Below, one piece after another: positions 47,946 through 55,959 of a DNA stretch of 64,000 bases. The notes beneath the pieces were generated by a model. That model made no database searches. It was given only the letters and a program-made list of their open reading frames with translations, and had not been told where the DNA came from. The stretch lies in the NCBI GenBank assembly GCA_910583855.1, contig CAJTYL010000009.1, forward strand, positions 7,065 to 71,064, in the 5' to 3' direction. The position numbers and the translations under genes were made by a program. Source of the stretch: an uncultured Christensenella sp. (GTDB lineage: Bacteria; Bacillota; Clostridia; Christensenellales; Borkfalkiaceae). Every line of letters starts with the position of its first letter. Within the stretch, counting starts at the first letter, position 1.

Positions 47946-49640
47946 TTACTTAATTTCTATATCCGTGCCGTCAAAGTTGCTTTTTAGCTCCCTTAATGCT
48001 TTTTCGTAACCGCTTTCACCCCTCTGTCTGAAACGGATTTCAAAGTCGGCGACTCCAAGTTCAAGAAGAACTTCGGAAATAAATTTCATATTATCCGCAC
48101 GGCTTAAAGACTTCAACACCGCTTCGCTTTCGGTTAACAGAATTAGTTTATCGCCTTCAAAGGTATGGTCCATATCCATACACAGAGTGAAAAGAACGGC
48201 GTTCTTATGCGTTGTGCGCAAGCTTTTTATAAATTTTGCAAAAATCTTGCCCTTGTCAGCGCTACCGAAGCTCTCTGCCGCAGGCTTCGCGGGCATACTG
48301 TCGAAAATTCGGGGTTGAACGGCAACCTCTTCCTTTTTTACAGGCGGTTCCGCCGCAAATGGGACAAAGTCGTCTTCCATCAATACAATCTTTTTTGCGG
48401 GAGCCGTAGGCTGTGCAGGTTGCGCCGCGGGCTTTGCGGGTTCGGATTTCGTGTGTTGAACGACGGGCGTTTGAGTAACGGCTACCGTTACGCCTTCTGA
48501 AATTTTGCGTTCAAGCGCGTTAATCTTGCCGATTATCGCGTCGATATCGTAATCGATTTGAGGCATTGAAGCCTTTAAAACAGCAGTTTCCAAAGTAATT
48601 CTGCCGCTTAGCGAATAACGCATATCCGTTTCCGCTTTGGAAAGAATTTCGGTTACGCGCAAAAGCTTGTGCCCGTCGGCGTTCTGCACCGTTTCTTCTA
48701 TTATTTTATACGTTTCATCGGGCAAATTGACGATTTCACGCGCGGTTTTGCAGACTTTTATTATCGTGCAATCGTTCAAAAACGAAAGCATATCCTTTAT
48801 AAGCACGCCCACGCCCTTGCCCGTTGCAAGAATTTCCTCTACAGCAGAAAGCGCGGCAGAAGAGTCCTCGTTTAAGATACATCCGCATATATGTGCCACT
48901 TTCGCCCATTCAGCGCTACCTAAAACAGCGTTCACGTCGGCATAAGTAAGCTTACCTTGAGAGTAGGACGCGCACATATCGGCGATAGACAAGCTGTCGC
49001 GCGCACTGCCGGCGCCCGCCCTTGCTATTGCGGCGACAGCGGCGTCCTCGTACTCCTTGCCCGTCTTTTCGAAAACCGATTTTATGAGACTTTCCAAGTC
49101 GTGCTGGGGAATTAATTTGAAGTCGAAGCGCATACAGCGCGAGAGTATAGTTGCGGGAATTTTCTGCGGCTCGGTGGTTGCAAGTATAAATACCGCGTGG
49201 CGCGGAGGTTCTTCCAAAGTCTTTAAAACCGCGTTGAACGCCGACTGGGTGAGCATATGCACCTCGTCTATGATATAGACCTTGTATTTACCCGCAACGG
49301 GCGGATATTGCACCTTTTCCCTTAAATCGCGCATTTCGTCAACGCCGTTGTTTGACGCTGCGTCTATTTCCGAAATATCGAGGTTGGAGCCGTCCGCAAG
49401 CGCACGGCACGCGGCGCACTTGCCGCAAGGGGAAGCGTTGACAGGATGTTCGCAGTTTATTGCGCGGGCAAAGATTTTAGCGAGGGTGGTTTTACCCGTT
49501 CCGCGCGGTCCGCAAAAAAGGTAGGCGTGCCCGACCTTGTCGCTTTCTATCTGGTTTTTAAGTATGCGGACTATATGCTCCTGACGAACGACTTCATCGA
49601 AGTTCGCGGGGCGAAAAGTCCTGTAAAACGCAAGATACAT
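47946..49640 (-). CDS. dnaX: DNA polymerase III subunits gamma and tau
   Basis: Clamp-loader ATPase, about 564 aa. YLAFYRTFRPANFDEVV start, Walker A FCGPRGTGKTTLAKIFA, four-Cys zinc module (CEHP to CGKCAAC), DEVHMLTQSAFNAVLKTLEEPP and the SRCMRFDF sensor. A Pro/Ala-rich linker (residues 380-440) and a tau-type C-terminus follow. The ATG at 49640 lies 10 nt after AAAGGAGG; a TTG three codons earlier is too close to it. It follows sigH by 5 bp. Confidence 0.96.
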   Translation of the reverse strand: MYLAFYRTFRPANFDEVVRQEHIVRILKNQIESDKVGHAYLFCGPRGTGKTTLAKIFARAINCEHPVNASPCGKCAACRALADGSNLDISEIDAASNNGVDEMRDLREKVQYPPVAGKYKVYIIDEVHMLTQSAFNAVLKTLEEPPRHAVFILATTEPQKIPATILSRCMRFDFKLIPQHDLESLIKSVFEKTGKEYEDAAVAAIARAGAGSARDSLSIADMCASYSQGKLTYADVNAVLGSAEWAKVAHICGCILNEDSSAALSAVEEILATGKGVGVLIKDMLSFLNDCTIIKVCKTAREIVNLPDETYKIIEETVQNADGHKLLRVTEILSKAETDMRYSLSGRITLETAVLKASMPQIDYDIDAIIGKINALERKISEGVTVAVTQTPVVQHTKSEPAKPAAQPAQPTAPAKKIVLMEDDFVPFAAEPPVKKEEVAVQPRIFDSMPAKPAAESFGSADKGKIFAKFIKSLRTTHKNAVLFTLCMDMDHTFEGDKLILLTESEAVLKSLSRADNMKFISEVLLELGVADFEIRFRQRGESGYEKALRELKSNFDGTDIEIK

Positions 49641-49645
49641 GGGGG

Positions 49646-50200
49646 TCAATCCTCCTTTCGGTATAATTTTACGAGTTTTGCTTTTGCGCGGGCTAAGGCG
49701 TTTGAAACGCTTTTTTGCGGCTTGCCGACGGCGGAAGAAATTTCCGCAACGGACATACCGTCAAGCTGCATAACTATTGCTTTGAATTCCGTCGACGATA
49801 AGCTTTTGGAAATTTTCTGCAAAAATTCACGTCTGTTTTCACGCCTTATAATCTCGTCCTCGGGGCTTACGGACGAAATTTCTTCGCCTATTTCCACTAT
49901 CGGAACGAAGTCGTTCAAGGCGGCGTTCTTTGCGCCCAAGCTCTTTTTTATGGCGGACAGGACGGCGTTTCTTATACAGGCGTACGCGTACGAAGAAAAG
50001 TTTGCGCCCCCCTCCTCAAAGCCGTTTACGGCGGAGTAAAGCCCTACCATTCCCTCCTGCACCAAATCCTCGTTTTCACCGCCGTGCAAAAAAAATCTTG
50101 CGGCGATGGCGTGAACGAGACCGATATATTTATTTAAAATTTCTTCCTGCGCGAGCCTGTCGCCGTTGCGGGATTTTAAAATGAGTTCTTCGTCCGTCAT
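49646..50200 (-). CDS. sigH: Sigma-70 family factor, SigH (Spo0H)-like
   Basis: 184 aa sigma factor. Region 2 (YIGLVHAIAARFFLHGGENEDLVQEGMVGLYSAV and FSSYAYACIRNAVLSAIKK) and region 4 (MQLDGMSVAEISSAVGKPQKSVSNALARAKAKL) are clear. SigH directs early sporulation genes. The mrnC-rlmB-sigH gene order matches the Bacillus and Clostridium sigH neighbourhood, and it overlaps rlmB by 4 bp. It is shorter than Bacillus SigH (about 218 aa). The symbol is based on size and context. Confidence 0.82.
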   Translation of the reverse strand: MTDEELILKSRNGDRLAQEEILNKYIGLVHAIAARFFLHGGENEDLVQEGMVGLYSAVNGFEEGGANFSSYAYACIRNAVLSAIKKSLGAKNAALNDFVPIVEIGEEISSVSPEDEIIRRENRREFLQKISKSLSSTEFKAIVMQLDGMSVAEISSAVGKPQKSVSNALARAKAKLVKLYRKED

Positions 50201-50907
50201 CTTCTTCTTATCACTTCGTAAACCGCGACGCCGAGCGCAACGGAGGCGTTCAACGAATTCACCTTACCGTGCAAGGGCAGCGACAGGCAAAAATCGCACT
50301 TTTCGCGCGTTAGCCTTCTGACTCCGCTATCCTCGCCACCGATAACGAGGGCAACGTTGCCCGATAAATCGGCTTTATAGATATCGTCGCCGTCCGCTTC
50401 CAAAGCATAAAGCCAGTAGCCCGCCTTTTTAAGCTCGTCTATGGCGTAGCTTAAAGAGTTGACTTTGGCAACGCGCATATGCTCCGCCGCGCCTGCCGAA
50501 ATGCGGATTACAGCTTCGGTAACGCTTGCGGACTTGTTGGCGGGAATAATCACGCCATCGGCGCCCGCGCACTCCGCAACCCTTATAATCGAACCTAAAT
50601 TATGCACGTCCTCGATACCGTCACAAAGAATAACCAGCCCGCCGTTATCCTTTTTTGCGGAGACAATATCCTGCAAAGAGGAATATTTGTATTCGGTTGA
50701 AAAGGCGATAACGCCCTGATGTCTGCCTTCCACGCTCTCCTTATCGAGAACTTTTTTGTCCACGAACTGAACGCGCACGTTAGACTTCCTCGCTTCGGCA
50801 AAGATTTTGTTCAGGCTGCCCTGCGGATTCTTTTCCAAAAGAATTTTATCTATGTTTTTATCGGTTTTTAAAAGTTCCAAAACCGCGTTTCTGCCTTCCG
50901 TTTTCAT
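50197..50907 (-). CDS. rlmB: 23S rRNA 2'-O-methyltransferase, TrmH family
   Basis: SPOUT-fold RNA methyltransferase of 236 aa. An N-terminal substrate domain (NAVLELLKTDKNIDKILLEK) is followed by the three SPOUT motifs: HNLGSIIRVAECAGADG, ALVIGGEDSG and LPLHGKVNSLNASVALGVAVYEV. RlmB methylates G2251 in E. coli numbering. It overlaps mrnC and sigH by 4 bp each, so the three genes are translationally coupled. Confidence 0.92.
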   Translation of the reverse strand: MKTEGRNAVLELLKTDKNIDKILLEKNPQGSLNKIFAEARKSNVRVQFVDKKVLDKESVEGRHQGVIAFSTEYKYSSLQDIVSAKKDNGGLVILCDGIEDVHNLGSIIRVAECAGADGVIIPANKSASVTEAVIRISAGAAEHMRVAKVNSLSYAIDELKKAGYWLYALEADGDDIYKADLSGNVALVIGGEDSGVRRLTREKCDFCLSLPLHGKVNSLNASVALGVAVYEVIRRR

Positions 50908-51296
50908 TTATCTTCACTCAATAATTCTTCGATTCTATGATAGTTGCCCGTAAGGTACAGATAGCCCAAAAGTGCCTCGAAGCCCGTTGAATTATTGTAT
51001 TCGGCAACGGTGGCGTTTTTTGAACGGGTGGGTTTTTTTGCGTTTCTTCCGCGCTTAAATACTGCAAGCTCTTCTTCTTTCAAAATAGGTAGAATTCTTT
51101 CTAAAAGGATATTCTGACCGTGGGCGGACACCTCCGACGAGGAAAGCTTTTGAAGCGTGCCGGTTGAAAAGTCGTGCTCGGCAACCAATTTCTCGCGGAC
51201 GTAAAGCGTATAAACGGCGTCGCCCACGAAAGCAAGAGTTACGGGGCTTATGCTTTTCGTTTTTTCTTCGGAAAGAGTTGTAAAAAATTTGAACAT
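50904..51296 (-). CDS. mrnC: Mini-ribonuclease III
   Basis: 130 aa RNase III-like enzyme that matures 23S rRNA in Firmicutes. It has the RNase III catalytic fold without a dsRNA-binding domain: LAFVGDAVYTLYVREKLV holds the first acidic site and FEALLGYLYLTGN the second. A basic KRGRNAKKPTRSKNA segment lies between. First gene of the run down to typA. Confidence 0.93.
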   Translation of the reverse strand: MFKFFTTLSEEKTKSISPVTLAFVGDAVYTLYVREKLVAEHDFSTGTLQKLSSSEVSAHGQNILLERILPILKEEELAVFKRGRNAKKPTRSKNATVAEYNNSTGFEALLGYLYLTGNYHRIEELLSEDK

Positions 51297-51317
51297 TAAC
51301 CCATTCTCCTATTTTTC

Positions 51318-51346
51318 ATTGTAACACCTTATCATAAAAATTGCAA
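51318..51346 (-). promoter_or_regulatory. Promoter of mrnC-rlmB-sigH-dnaX run
   Basis: On the minus strand TTGCAA (51341-51346), 17 nt, TACAAT (51318-51323). Confidence 0.72.
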
Positions 51347-51365
51347 TAAATCCGTATGATATAGC

Positions 51366-52055
51366 GTGAAATTAATCTTTTTTAAGAAAAGTATAATTAT
51401 TGCGGCTTGCCTTATCGTTACGGCGGGCGTTGTTATCGGGGTTTGCTGCGGGGTTGCGGCTTCAAGCGTCGTCGCAACGGTTGAAAAAGTGATAGTAATC
51501 GATGCGGGACACGGCGGAGTTGACGCGGGCGTTTACGGTGTGGAATCGGGCGTACGGGAAAGCGATATAAATCTTGCGATTGCAAAGCAGCTTAAAGGGT
51601 ATTTTACGGACGCGGGATTTAAAGTGGTCTTGACAAGAAAGGACAACGGCGGGCTTTACGGGTTGCCCACTAAGGGCTTTAAAATGCGCGATATGAAAAA
51701 ACGCAAGCAGATTATAGAGGACTGCAACGCCGATATGGTTATTTCCATTCACCAGAATTCCTGCCCCATCCCATCAAAACGGGGCGGCACGGCGTTCTTT
51801 GACAAATCGAGCGAGTCCGGAAAGGCGCTTGCCGAAGCGATACAAGCCGAGCTTAACGGACTTGAAGAGTGCGTTAAAAAGAACTCCGCGCTTGCGGGCG
51901 ATTATTATATGCTTAAATGCACGGATAATCCTTCGGTTATAGTCGAGTGCGGTTTTTTAACCAACGCCGAAGATGACAAACTTTTAAATTCCGAGGAATA
52001 CCGCGATAAGGTAGCGTACGCCGTTTTTAAGGGTGCGATAAGCTGCTTTGCGTAA
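51366..52055 (+). CDS. cwlD: N-acetylmuramoyl-L-alanine amidase CwlD
   Basis: Germination-specific amidase that removes peptides to allow muramic delta-lactam formation in spore cortex. 229 aa: an N-terminal signal anchor (residues 8-30), then an Amidase_3 domain with zinc motifs VIDAGHGGVDAG, a later ESDINLAIAKQL Glu, VISIHQNS and VECGFLTNAEDD. The start codon is GTG. A TATGAT box ends 5 nt before it and no ribosome site is seen. In Bacillus the gene is SigE-controlled; the box only partly fits a SigE -10. It is divergent from mrnC. Confidence 0.9.
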   Translation: MKLIFFKKSIIIAACLIVTAGVVIGVCCGVAASSVVATVEKVIVIDAGHGGVDAGVYGVESGVRESDINLAIAKQLKGYFTDAGFKVVLTRKDNGGLYGLPTKGFKMRDMKKRKQIIEDCNADMVISIHQNSCPIPSKRGGTAFFDKSSESGKALAEAIQAELNGLEECVKKNSALAGDYYMLKCTDNPSVIVECGFLTNAEDDKLLNSEEYRDKVAYAVFKGAISCFA

Positions 52056-52078
52056 GGGTGTGCACGGTTATTATTTGC

Positions 52079-52131
52079 AAAAATATTCTTCGCTTTGCTC
52101 AGAATGACAGGCGGTGCGCGGAATGACATTA
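52079..52131. repeat. Dispersed TTCTTC..TCAGAATGAC repeat
   Basis: ATTCTTCGCTTTGC followed by TCAGAATGACAGG and a partial second unit GGAATGACATTAG. Confidence 0.78.
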
Positions 52132-52146
52132 GAGGGCGACATAACG

Positions 52147-52180
52147 AAAAAGGCGCGGACTTTTCGTCCGCGCCTTTTTC
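52147..52180 (+). terminator. Terminator of cwlD
   Basis: Perfect arms AAAAAGGCGCGGAC and GTCCGCGCCTTTTT, T run. Confidence 0.92.
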
Positions 52181-52233
52181 TTAATGCAAATTAACTTTTT
52201 TATAGAACCAAAATTTGCTTTAAAAACAAATTA

Positions 52234-52313
52234 AACCTGCGTGCGTTACTTAGCCGTATCCAAAGAAAAACTACCGCATTATTCCTAACCACTAACAAGT
52301 TTGCACGCAGGTT
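52234..52313. repeat. Inverted repeat AACCTGCGTGC
   Basis: AACCTGCGTGC (52234-52244) and GCACGCAGGTT (52303-52313) are perfect complements enclosing 58 bases. There is no T run. It may be a remnant of a mobile or terminator element beyond the pseudogene. Confidence 0.6.
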
Positions 52314-52352
52314 ATTATGACACCTGATTTTAAGTCTGGAAAGCCACCTGAA

Positions 52353-52597
52353 TTATAAGTCTTTGCCCATCACGTCGGCGTAGAAGCCGTCGTTATCGAC
52401 GGACGCACGGCGCGATTTTAAAGCCACGATAAGCGCAATAAGAGCGACGAAGACTAAAGCAAGTCAAACGATTATCAATGCAATCCGCAAACCTACGAGC
52501 TCTGCACCGCTTGCGTCAGGCGTTTGCACGCCGTTTGCCGTTACTTCGACAAAACCGTGTGCGACGTTAAAGTTGACTACGTCGTCGGGCGTTAACG
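52353..52597 (-). pseudogene. C-terminal remnant of a membrane-anchored surface protein
   Basis: Read on the minus strand, one frame gives TPDDVVNFNVAHGFVEV, GVQTPDASGAELVG, then LRIALIIV, an in-frame TGA, LALVFVALIALIVALKSRR and a 20-residue tail ending MGKDL and TAA. This is an extracellular linker, a single transmembrane helix broken by a nonsense codon, a basic stop and a short tail. There is no start codon; the frame is cut upstream by the terminator at 52598. Resembles the C-terminal architecture of the 1455 aa protein at 21.9 kb without clear sequence identity. Confidence 0.65.
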
Positions 52598-52630
52598 AAA
52601 AAAGCGGGCGCAAAATTGCGCCCGCTTTTT
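52598..52630 (-). terminator. Bidirectional terminator after pflB
   Basis: Arms AAAAAGCGGGCGCAA (52599-52613) and TTGCGCCCGCTTTTT (52616-52630). Confidence 0.92.
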
Positions 52631-52640
52631 ATTATTAAAG

Positions 52641-54893
52641 TTAAAAACCCGTATGAATGGTTCTTGAAATAACGTCGTTCTGTTGCTCGCGGGTGAGCTT
52701 GTTGAAGTTCACGGCGTAGCCCGATACTCTTATTGTGAGCTGGGGGTATTTTTCAGGGTGGGCTTGAGCGTCGAGAAGGGTTTCGCGGTTGAAAACGTTT
52801 ACGTTCAGATGGTACCCGCCGTCCGACACATAGCCGTCGAGAAGCCCGACTAAGTTTTCTATCTGCTGCTCCTTTTCTTTGCCGAGCGACTGCGGAGTTA
52901 TCGAAAAGGTATTCGATATGCCGTCGCGCGAATATTCGTAAGGGAGCTTTGCTACCGATCCAAGCGAGGCAAGCGCACCGCAGCAGTCTCTGCCGTGCAT
53001 AGGGTTAGCCCCGGGAGCAAGGGGCGCGCCCGCCCGTCTTCCGTCGGGAGTGTTGCCCGTGTTCTTGCCGTAGACCACGTTCGAGGTTATGGTCAAAATG
53101 GACATTGTGGGAATACTTTCACGGTAGGTGTAGTGACTTTTGATTTTGTTCATAAAGGTCTTTACAAGCCAAACCGCAAGACCGTCCGCGCGCTCGTCGT
53201 TGTTGCCGTACTTGGGGTAGTCGCCCTCTATCTTGAAGTCGGTTACTATCCCCTCTTCGTCCCTTACGGGGTAAACGTTTGCGTATTTGATTGCAGAAAG
53301 CGAATCCGCCGCGCACGACAGCCCAGCGACGCCCGTTGCGAAAAATCTTCTTACCGCGGTATCGTGCAGGGACATTTCCAAAGCTTCGTAGCTATACTTG
53401 TCGTGCATATAGTGGATAAGGTTCAGGGTGTTAACGTACAGTCCCGCAAGCCAGTCCATCATTTGCTCATATTTACATTTAACATCGTCGAAGTCAAGTT
53501 TATTATCGCCGTCTATTCCTTTGAAGCAAGGCGATACCTGCATTGCCTTGCCGTCCTTATCCTTGATAATTTCGTCCTTACCTCCGTTGATTGCGTAAAG
53601 AAGGCATTTTGCAAGGTTTGCGCGTGCGCCGAAGAACTGCATATCCTTGCCGACGCGCATACCGCTTACGCAACAGGCGATACAGTAATCGTCGCCAAGC
53701 TCGGGGCGCATCAAATCATCGCTTTCGTACTGGATTGCAGAGGTGGTTATCGACAGGTCGGCGCAGAATTTTTTGAAGCCTGCGGGAAGGCGTTTGCTCC
53801 AAAGCACGGTTAAGTTCGGCTCGGGGGCGGGTCCTAAGTTGGTGAGCGTGTGCAACATTCTGAACGAGGTGCGGGTGACTAACGTTCTGCCGTCGACGCC
53901 CATTCCGCCTATACTCTCGGTAACCCAGGTGGGGTCACCAGAAAAAAGCTCGTTATATTCCTTGGTGCGCATAAACTTCACTATTCTAAGCTTCATTACG
54001 AAGTGGTCGATAAGCTCCTGTGCGCCGCTTTCGTCCAAAACGCCGCGCTCTATGTCGCGGGTTATATAAATATCGATAAAGGTTGAGTTTCTGCCTATCG
54101 ACATTGCCGCGCCGTTCTGGTCCTTGACGGCGGCAAGATAGCCGAAGTACAGGGCTTGTATTGCCTGCCTTGCCGTTTCCGCGGGTCCGGAAATATCAGC
54201 GCCGTAAATGCTTGCAAGGGCTTTTAAATTTTTAAGGGCTTTGATTTGCTCTGCCAGCTCTTCCCTGTCCCGAACCTTGTCAGGGGTCATATCTCCGTCC
54301 ATATTCAGCTTGTCCTGCTCCTTTTGGGCGATTAGGAAGTCAACGCCGTACAGTGCGACGCGGCGGTAATCGCCGACTATTCTGCCCCTGCCGTAGGTGT
54401 CGGGCAAGCCCGTTAAAATATGGGCTTTGCGGGCGCGGCGCATTTCGGGCGTGTACGCGTCGTAAACGCCGTCGTTATGCGTCTTGCGGTATTTGGAAAA
54501 TACGGTATTAATCTCGGGGTCGAGCTCGTAGCCGTACATATTCAACGCTTGCTCCGTCATTTTAATTCCGCCGAAGGGCTGCAAGGCGCGCTTAAAAGGC
54601 TCGTCGGTTTGAAGTCCGACGATTTTTTCAAGCTTTTTATCGATATAGCCCGCGCCGTGGGATAAAAGAGAAGAAACGGTTTTAGTGTCTGCGTTCAGCA
54701 CGCCGCCCGCCTTTCTCTCCTTTTCGGACAGGGATAAAATTTCTTTCCACAGCCGTTTGGTCGCGGTCGTGGGGGGCGCAAGGAAGTTGCCGTCGCCCTC
54801 GTAAGGGGCGTAATTGTTCTGGATAAAATCCCTTACGTTTACTTCGTCGTTCCATTTGCCGCGGTTGAAGCCTTCCCAAGCCTTGTTTTCCAT
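52641..54893 (-). CDS. pflB: Formate C-acetyltransferase (pyruvate formate-lyase)
   Basis: Glycyl-radical enzyme converting pyruvate and CoA to acetyl-CoA and formate under anaerobic conditions. 750 aa. The catalytic Cys-Cys pair lies in DDYCIACCVSGMRVGKDMQFFGARANLAK (near residues 400-428). The radical Gly is in the C-terminal TIRVSGYAVNF segment. The start is the ATG at 54893, 8 nt after AGAGG; an ATG two codons earlier is too close. It follows pflA by 26 bp, the reverse of the common order, and ends at a strong terminator. Confidence 0.96.
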   Translation of the reverse strand: MENKAWEGFNRGKWNDEVNVRDFIQNNYAPYEGDGNFLAPPTTATKRLWKEILSLSEKERKAGGVLNADTKTVSSLLSHGAGYIDKKLEKIVGLQTDEPFKRALQPFGGIKMTEQALNMYGYELDPEINTVFSKYRKTHNDGVYDAYTPEMRRARKAHILTGLPDTYGRGRIVGDYRRVALYGVDFLIAQKEQDKLNMDGDMTPDKVRDREELAEQIKALKNLKALASIYGADISGPAETARQAIQALYFGYLAAVKDQNGAAMSIGRNSTFIDIYITRDIERGVLDESGAQELIDHFVMKLRIVKFMRTKEYNELFSGDPTWVTESIGGMGVDGRTLVTRTSFRMLHTLTNLGPAPEPNLTVLWSKRLPAGFKKFCADLSITTSAIQYESDDLMRPELGDDYCIACCVSGMRVGKDMQFFGARANLAKCLLYAINGGKDEIIKDKDGKAMQVSPCFKGIDGDNKLDFDDVKCKYEQMMDWLAGLYVNTLNLIHYMHDKYSYEALEMSLHDTAVRRFFATGVAGLSCAADSLSAIKYANVYPVRDEEGIVTDFKIEGDYPKYGNNDERADGLAVWLVKTFMNKIKSHYTYRESIPTMSILTITSNVVYGKNTGNTPDGRRAGAPLAPGANPMHGRDCCGALASLGSVAKLPYEYSRDGISNTFSITPQSLGKEKEQQIENLVGLLDGYVSDGGYHLNVNVFNRETLLDAQAHPEKYPQLTIRVSGYAVNFNKLTREQQNDVISRTIHTGF

Positions 54894-54919
54894 AATCATT
54901 ACCTCTTTATAAGTATCGT

Positions 54920-55642
54920 CTAAATCGTTAAAATCTTTCGCGCGTTCTCTACGCGCTCTTTTGCGGGGGGCTTAACGCCCTTTAACGGGTAAGCTATACC
55001 CAATTTTTCGTACTTGACTTCGCCCATAGTATGATATGGCAGCACCTCTACCTTTTGCACGGTTTTTAAGCTGCTGATAAAGTCCTTTAATTTATAAAGG
55101 CTGTCATCGTCGTCCGTAAGGTCCGGGACGAGAACGTGGCGTATCCACAAGGGAACGCCCTTTTCCGAGAGAAAGCGGGCGAAATCAAGCGTGTTTTTAT
55201 TGCCGTAACCCGTGATCTGTCTGTGCTTTTCGGGGTCTATATGCTTTATGTCGAGAAGGACGAGGTCGGTATAGTCAAGCATTTTTCCGTGAAGCTTTAC
55301 GCTGTTTTCGTCGCTTTGGTTGAAGGTTATACCCGAAGCGTCAAGCGCAGTATGGATACCTTCTTTTTTCAGCAATCTGAACAGCTCGGTTACGAAGCTT
55401 ATCTGAATTAGCGGCTCTCCGCCCGAAACGGTCACGCCGCCGCTTTGTATATAATTTTTGTATTTTAAAGCTTCTTTTACGACTTCCGCGGGTTCGTACG
55501 CCTTGCCTGCGCCCGTCGCCCATGCGTCGGGGTTGTGGCAGTATTTGCAACGCATGGGACAGCCCTGCATAAAGACGACGAAGCGTATTCCCGGTCCGTC
55601 CACGGTGCCGAAGCTTTCAAAAGAATGTACATAACCCGTCAT
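54920..55642 (-). CDS. pflA: Pyruvate formate-lyase activating enzyme
   Basis: Radical SAM enzyme that installs the glycyl radical on PflB. 240 aa, with the 4Fe-4S motif in FMQGCPMRCKYCHNPDAW (CxxxCxxC, residues 30-47). The GGVTVSGGEPLIQ segment and the late HTMGEVKYEKLGIAYPL end are typical of PflA. First gene of pflA-pflB. A leader of about 195 nt with a riboswitch candidate, a terminator and a repeat fragment precedes it. Confidence 0.95.
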   Translation of the reverse strand: MTGYVHSFESFGTVDGPGIRFVVFMQGCPMRCKYCHNPDAWATGAGKAYEPAEVVKEALKYKNYIQSGGVTVSGGEPLIQISFVTELFRLLKKEGIHTALDASGITFNQSDENSVKLHGKMLDYTDLVLLDIKHIDPEKHRQITGYGNKNTLDFARFLSEKGVPLWIRHVLVPDLTDDDDSLYKLKDFISSLKTVQKVEVLPYHTMGEVKYEKLGIAYPLKGVKPPAKERVENARKILTI

Positions 55643-55659
55643 AAATTAAAATCCTCATT

Positions 55660-55715
55660 AAAACCCCGCAAAAAACGCAGAGAAGCAAGACAATGCGCAA
55701 CTTATATGCGTTTTT
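55660..55715 (+). repeat. Fragment of long dispersed repeat in the pflA leader
   Basis: CGCAGAGAAGCAAGACAATG followed directly by GCGCAACTTATATGCGTTTT. This equals the start and right end of the long element with the centre missing. It lies between the riboswitch terminator and the pflA ribosome site. Confidence 0.65.
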
Positions 55716-55748
55716 TCAAAAAACAAAGGGCTATTTTATCAATAGCCC
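55716..55748 (-). terminator. Riboswitch-linked terminator before pflA
   Basis: On the minus strand GGGCTAT (55742-55748) and ATAGCCC (55728-55734), then TTTGTTTTTT. The 5' arm begins with the GGGC that ends the aptamer candidate, so the two structures exclude each other. Confidence 0.85.
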
Positions 55749-55825
55749 AGACGAACGACACTGTACCCGTCGCGGCTTCCTTGCGTTAATTCGCAAACAA
55801 ATCGTCAGTCGCCGCGCGGCTTTAA
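55745..55825 (-). promoter_or_regulatory. ZTP (pfl-type) riboswitch candidate
   Basis: On the minus strand the leader holds GCGGCGACTGACG, a hairpin GTTTGCG / CGCAAG, GGAAGCCGCGAC and CGTCTGGGC. From memory of the ZTP/pfl RNA class (5' GACTGGCG, GGGGAGCGAC-like core, 3' CGCCTGGGC), order and conserved letters match. The covarying pairs fit: GCGGC with GCCGC, and GACG with CGTC. The class senses ZTP/ZMP, signals of low 10-formyl-tetrahydrofolate, and controls one-carbon genes. Turning on PFL, which makes formate, makes metabolic sense. It lies downstream of a consensus promoter, and the 3' end feeds into a terminator. Confidence 0.82.
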
Positions 55826-55838
55826 CGATTGGAATTCA

Positions 55839-55867
55839 ATTATAACAACACCGTTTGCGTTTGTCAA
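55839..55867 (-). promoter_or_regulatory. Promoter of pflA-pflB
   Basis: On the minus strand TTGACA (55862-55867), 17 nt, TATAAT (55839-55844); full consensus. Confidence 0.92.
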
Positions 55868-55916
55868 CGAATTGCACTAAATATCGTACGAATTTTTTCG
55901 CTAAAACACAAGATAT

Positions 55917-55946
55917 AGAAAAGGCGGACGATAGATACGCCCGCCT
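55917..55946 (-). terminator. Terminator of mcsA-mcsB-clpC
   Basis: On the minus strand AGGCGGGCG and CGTCCGCCT (one mismatch) followed by a T run. Confidence 0.8.
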
Positions 55947-55959
55947 CATAAATTTAAAG

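Noticed and set aside
52353..52597. TGA inside the membrane helix as a sign of UGA recoding to Trp
   Set aside because: Other genes end at TGA (for example at 10185, 30084 and 40197) and Trp is encoded by TGG throughout, so the standard code applies.
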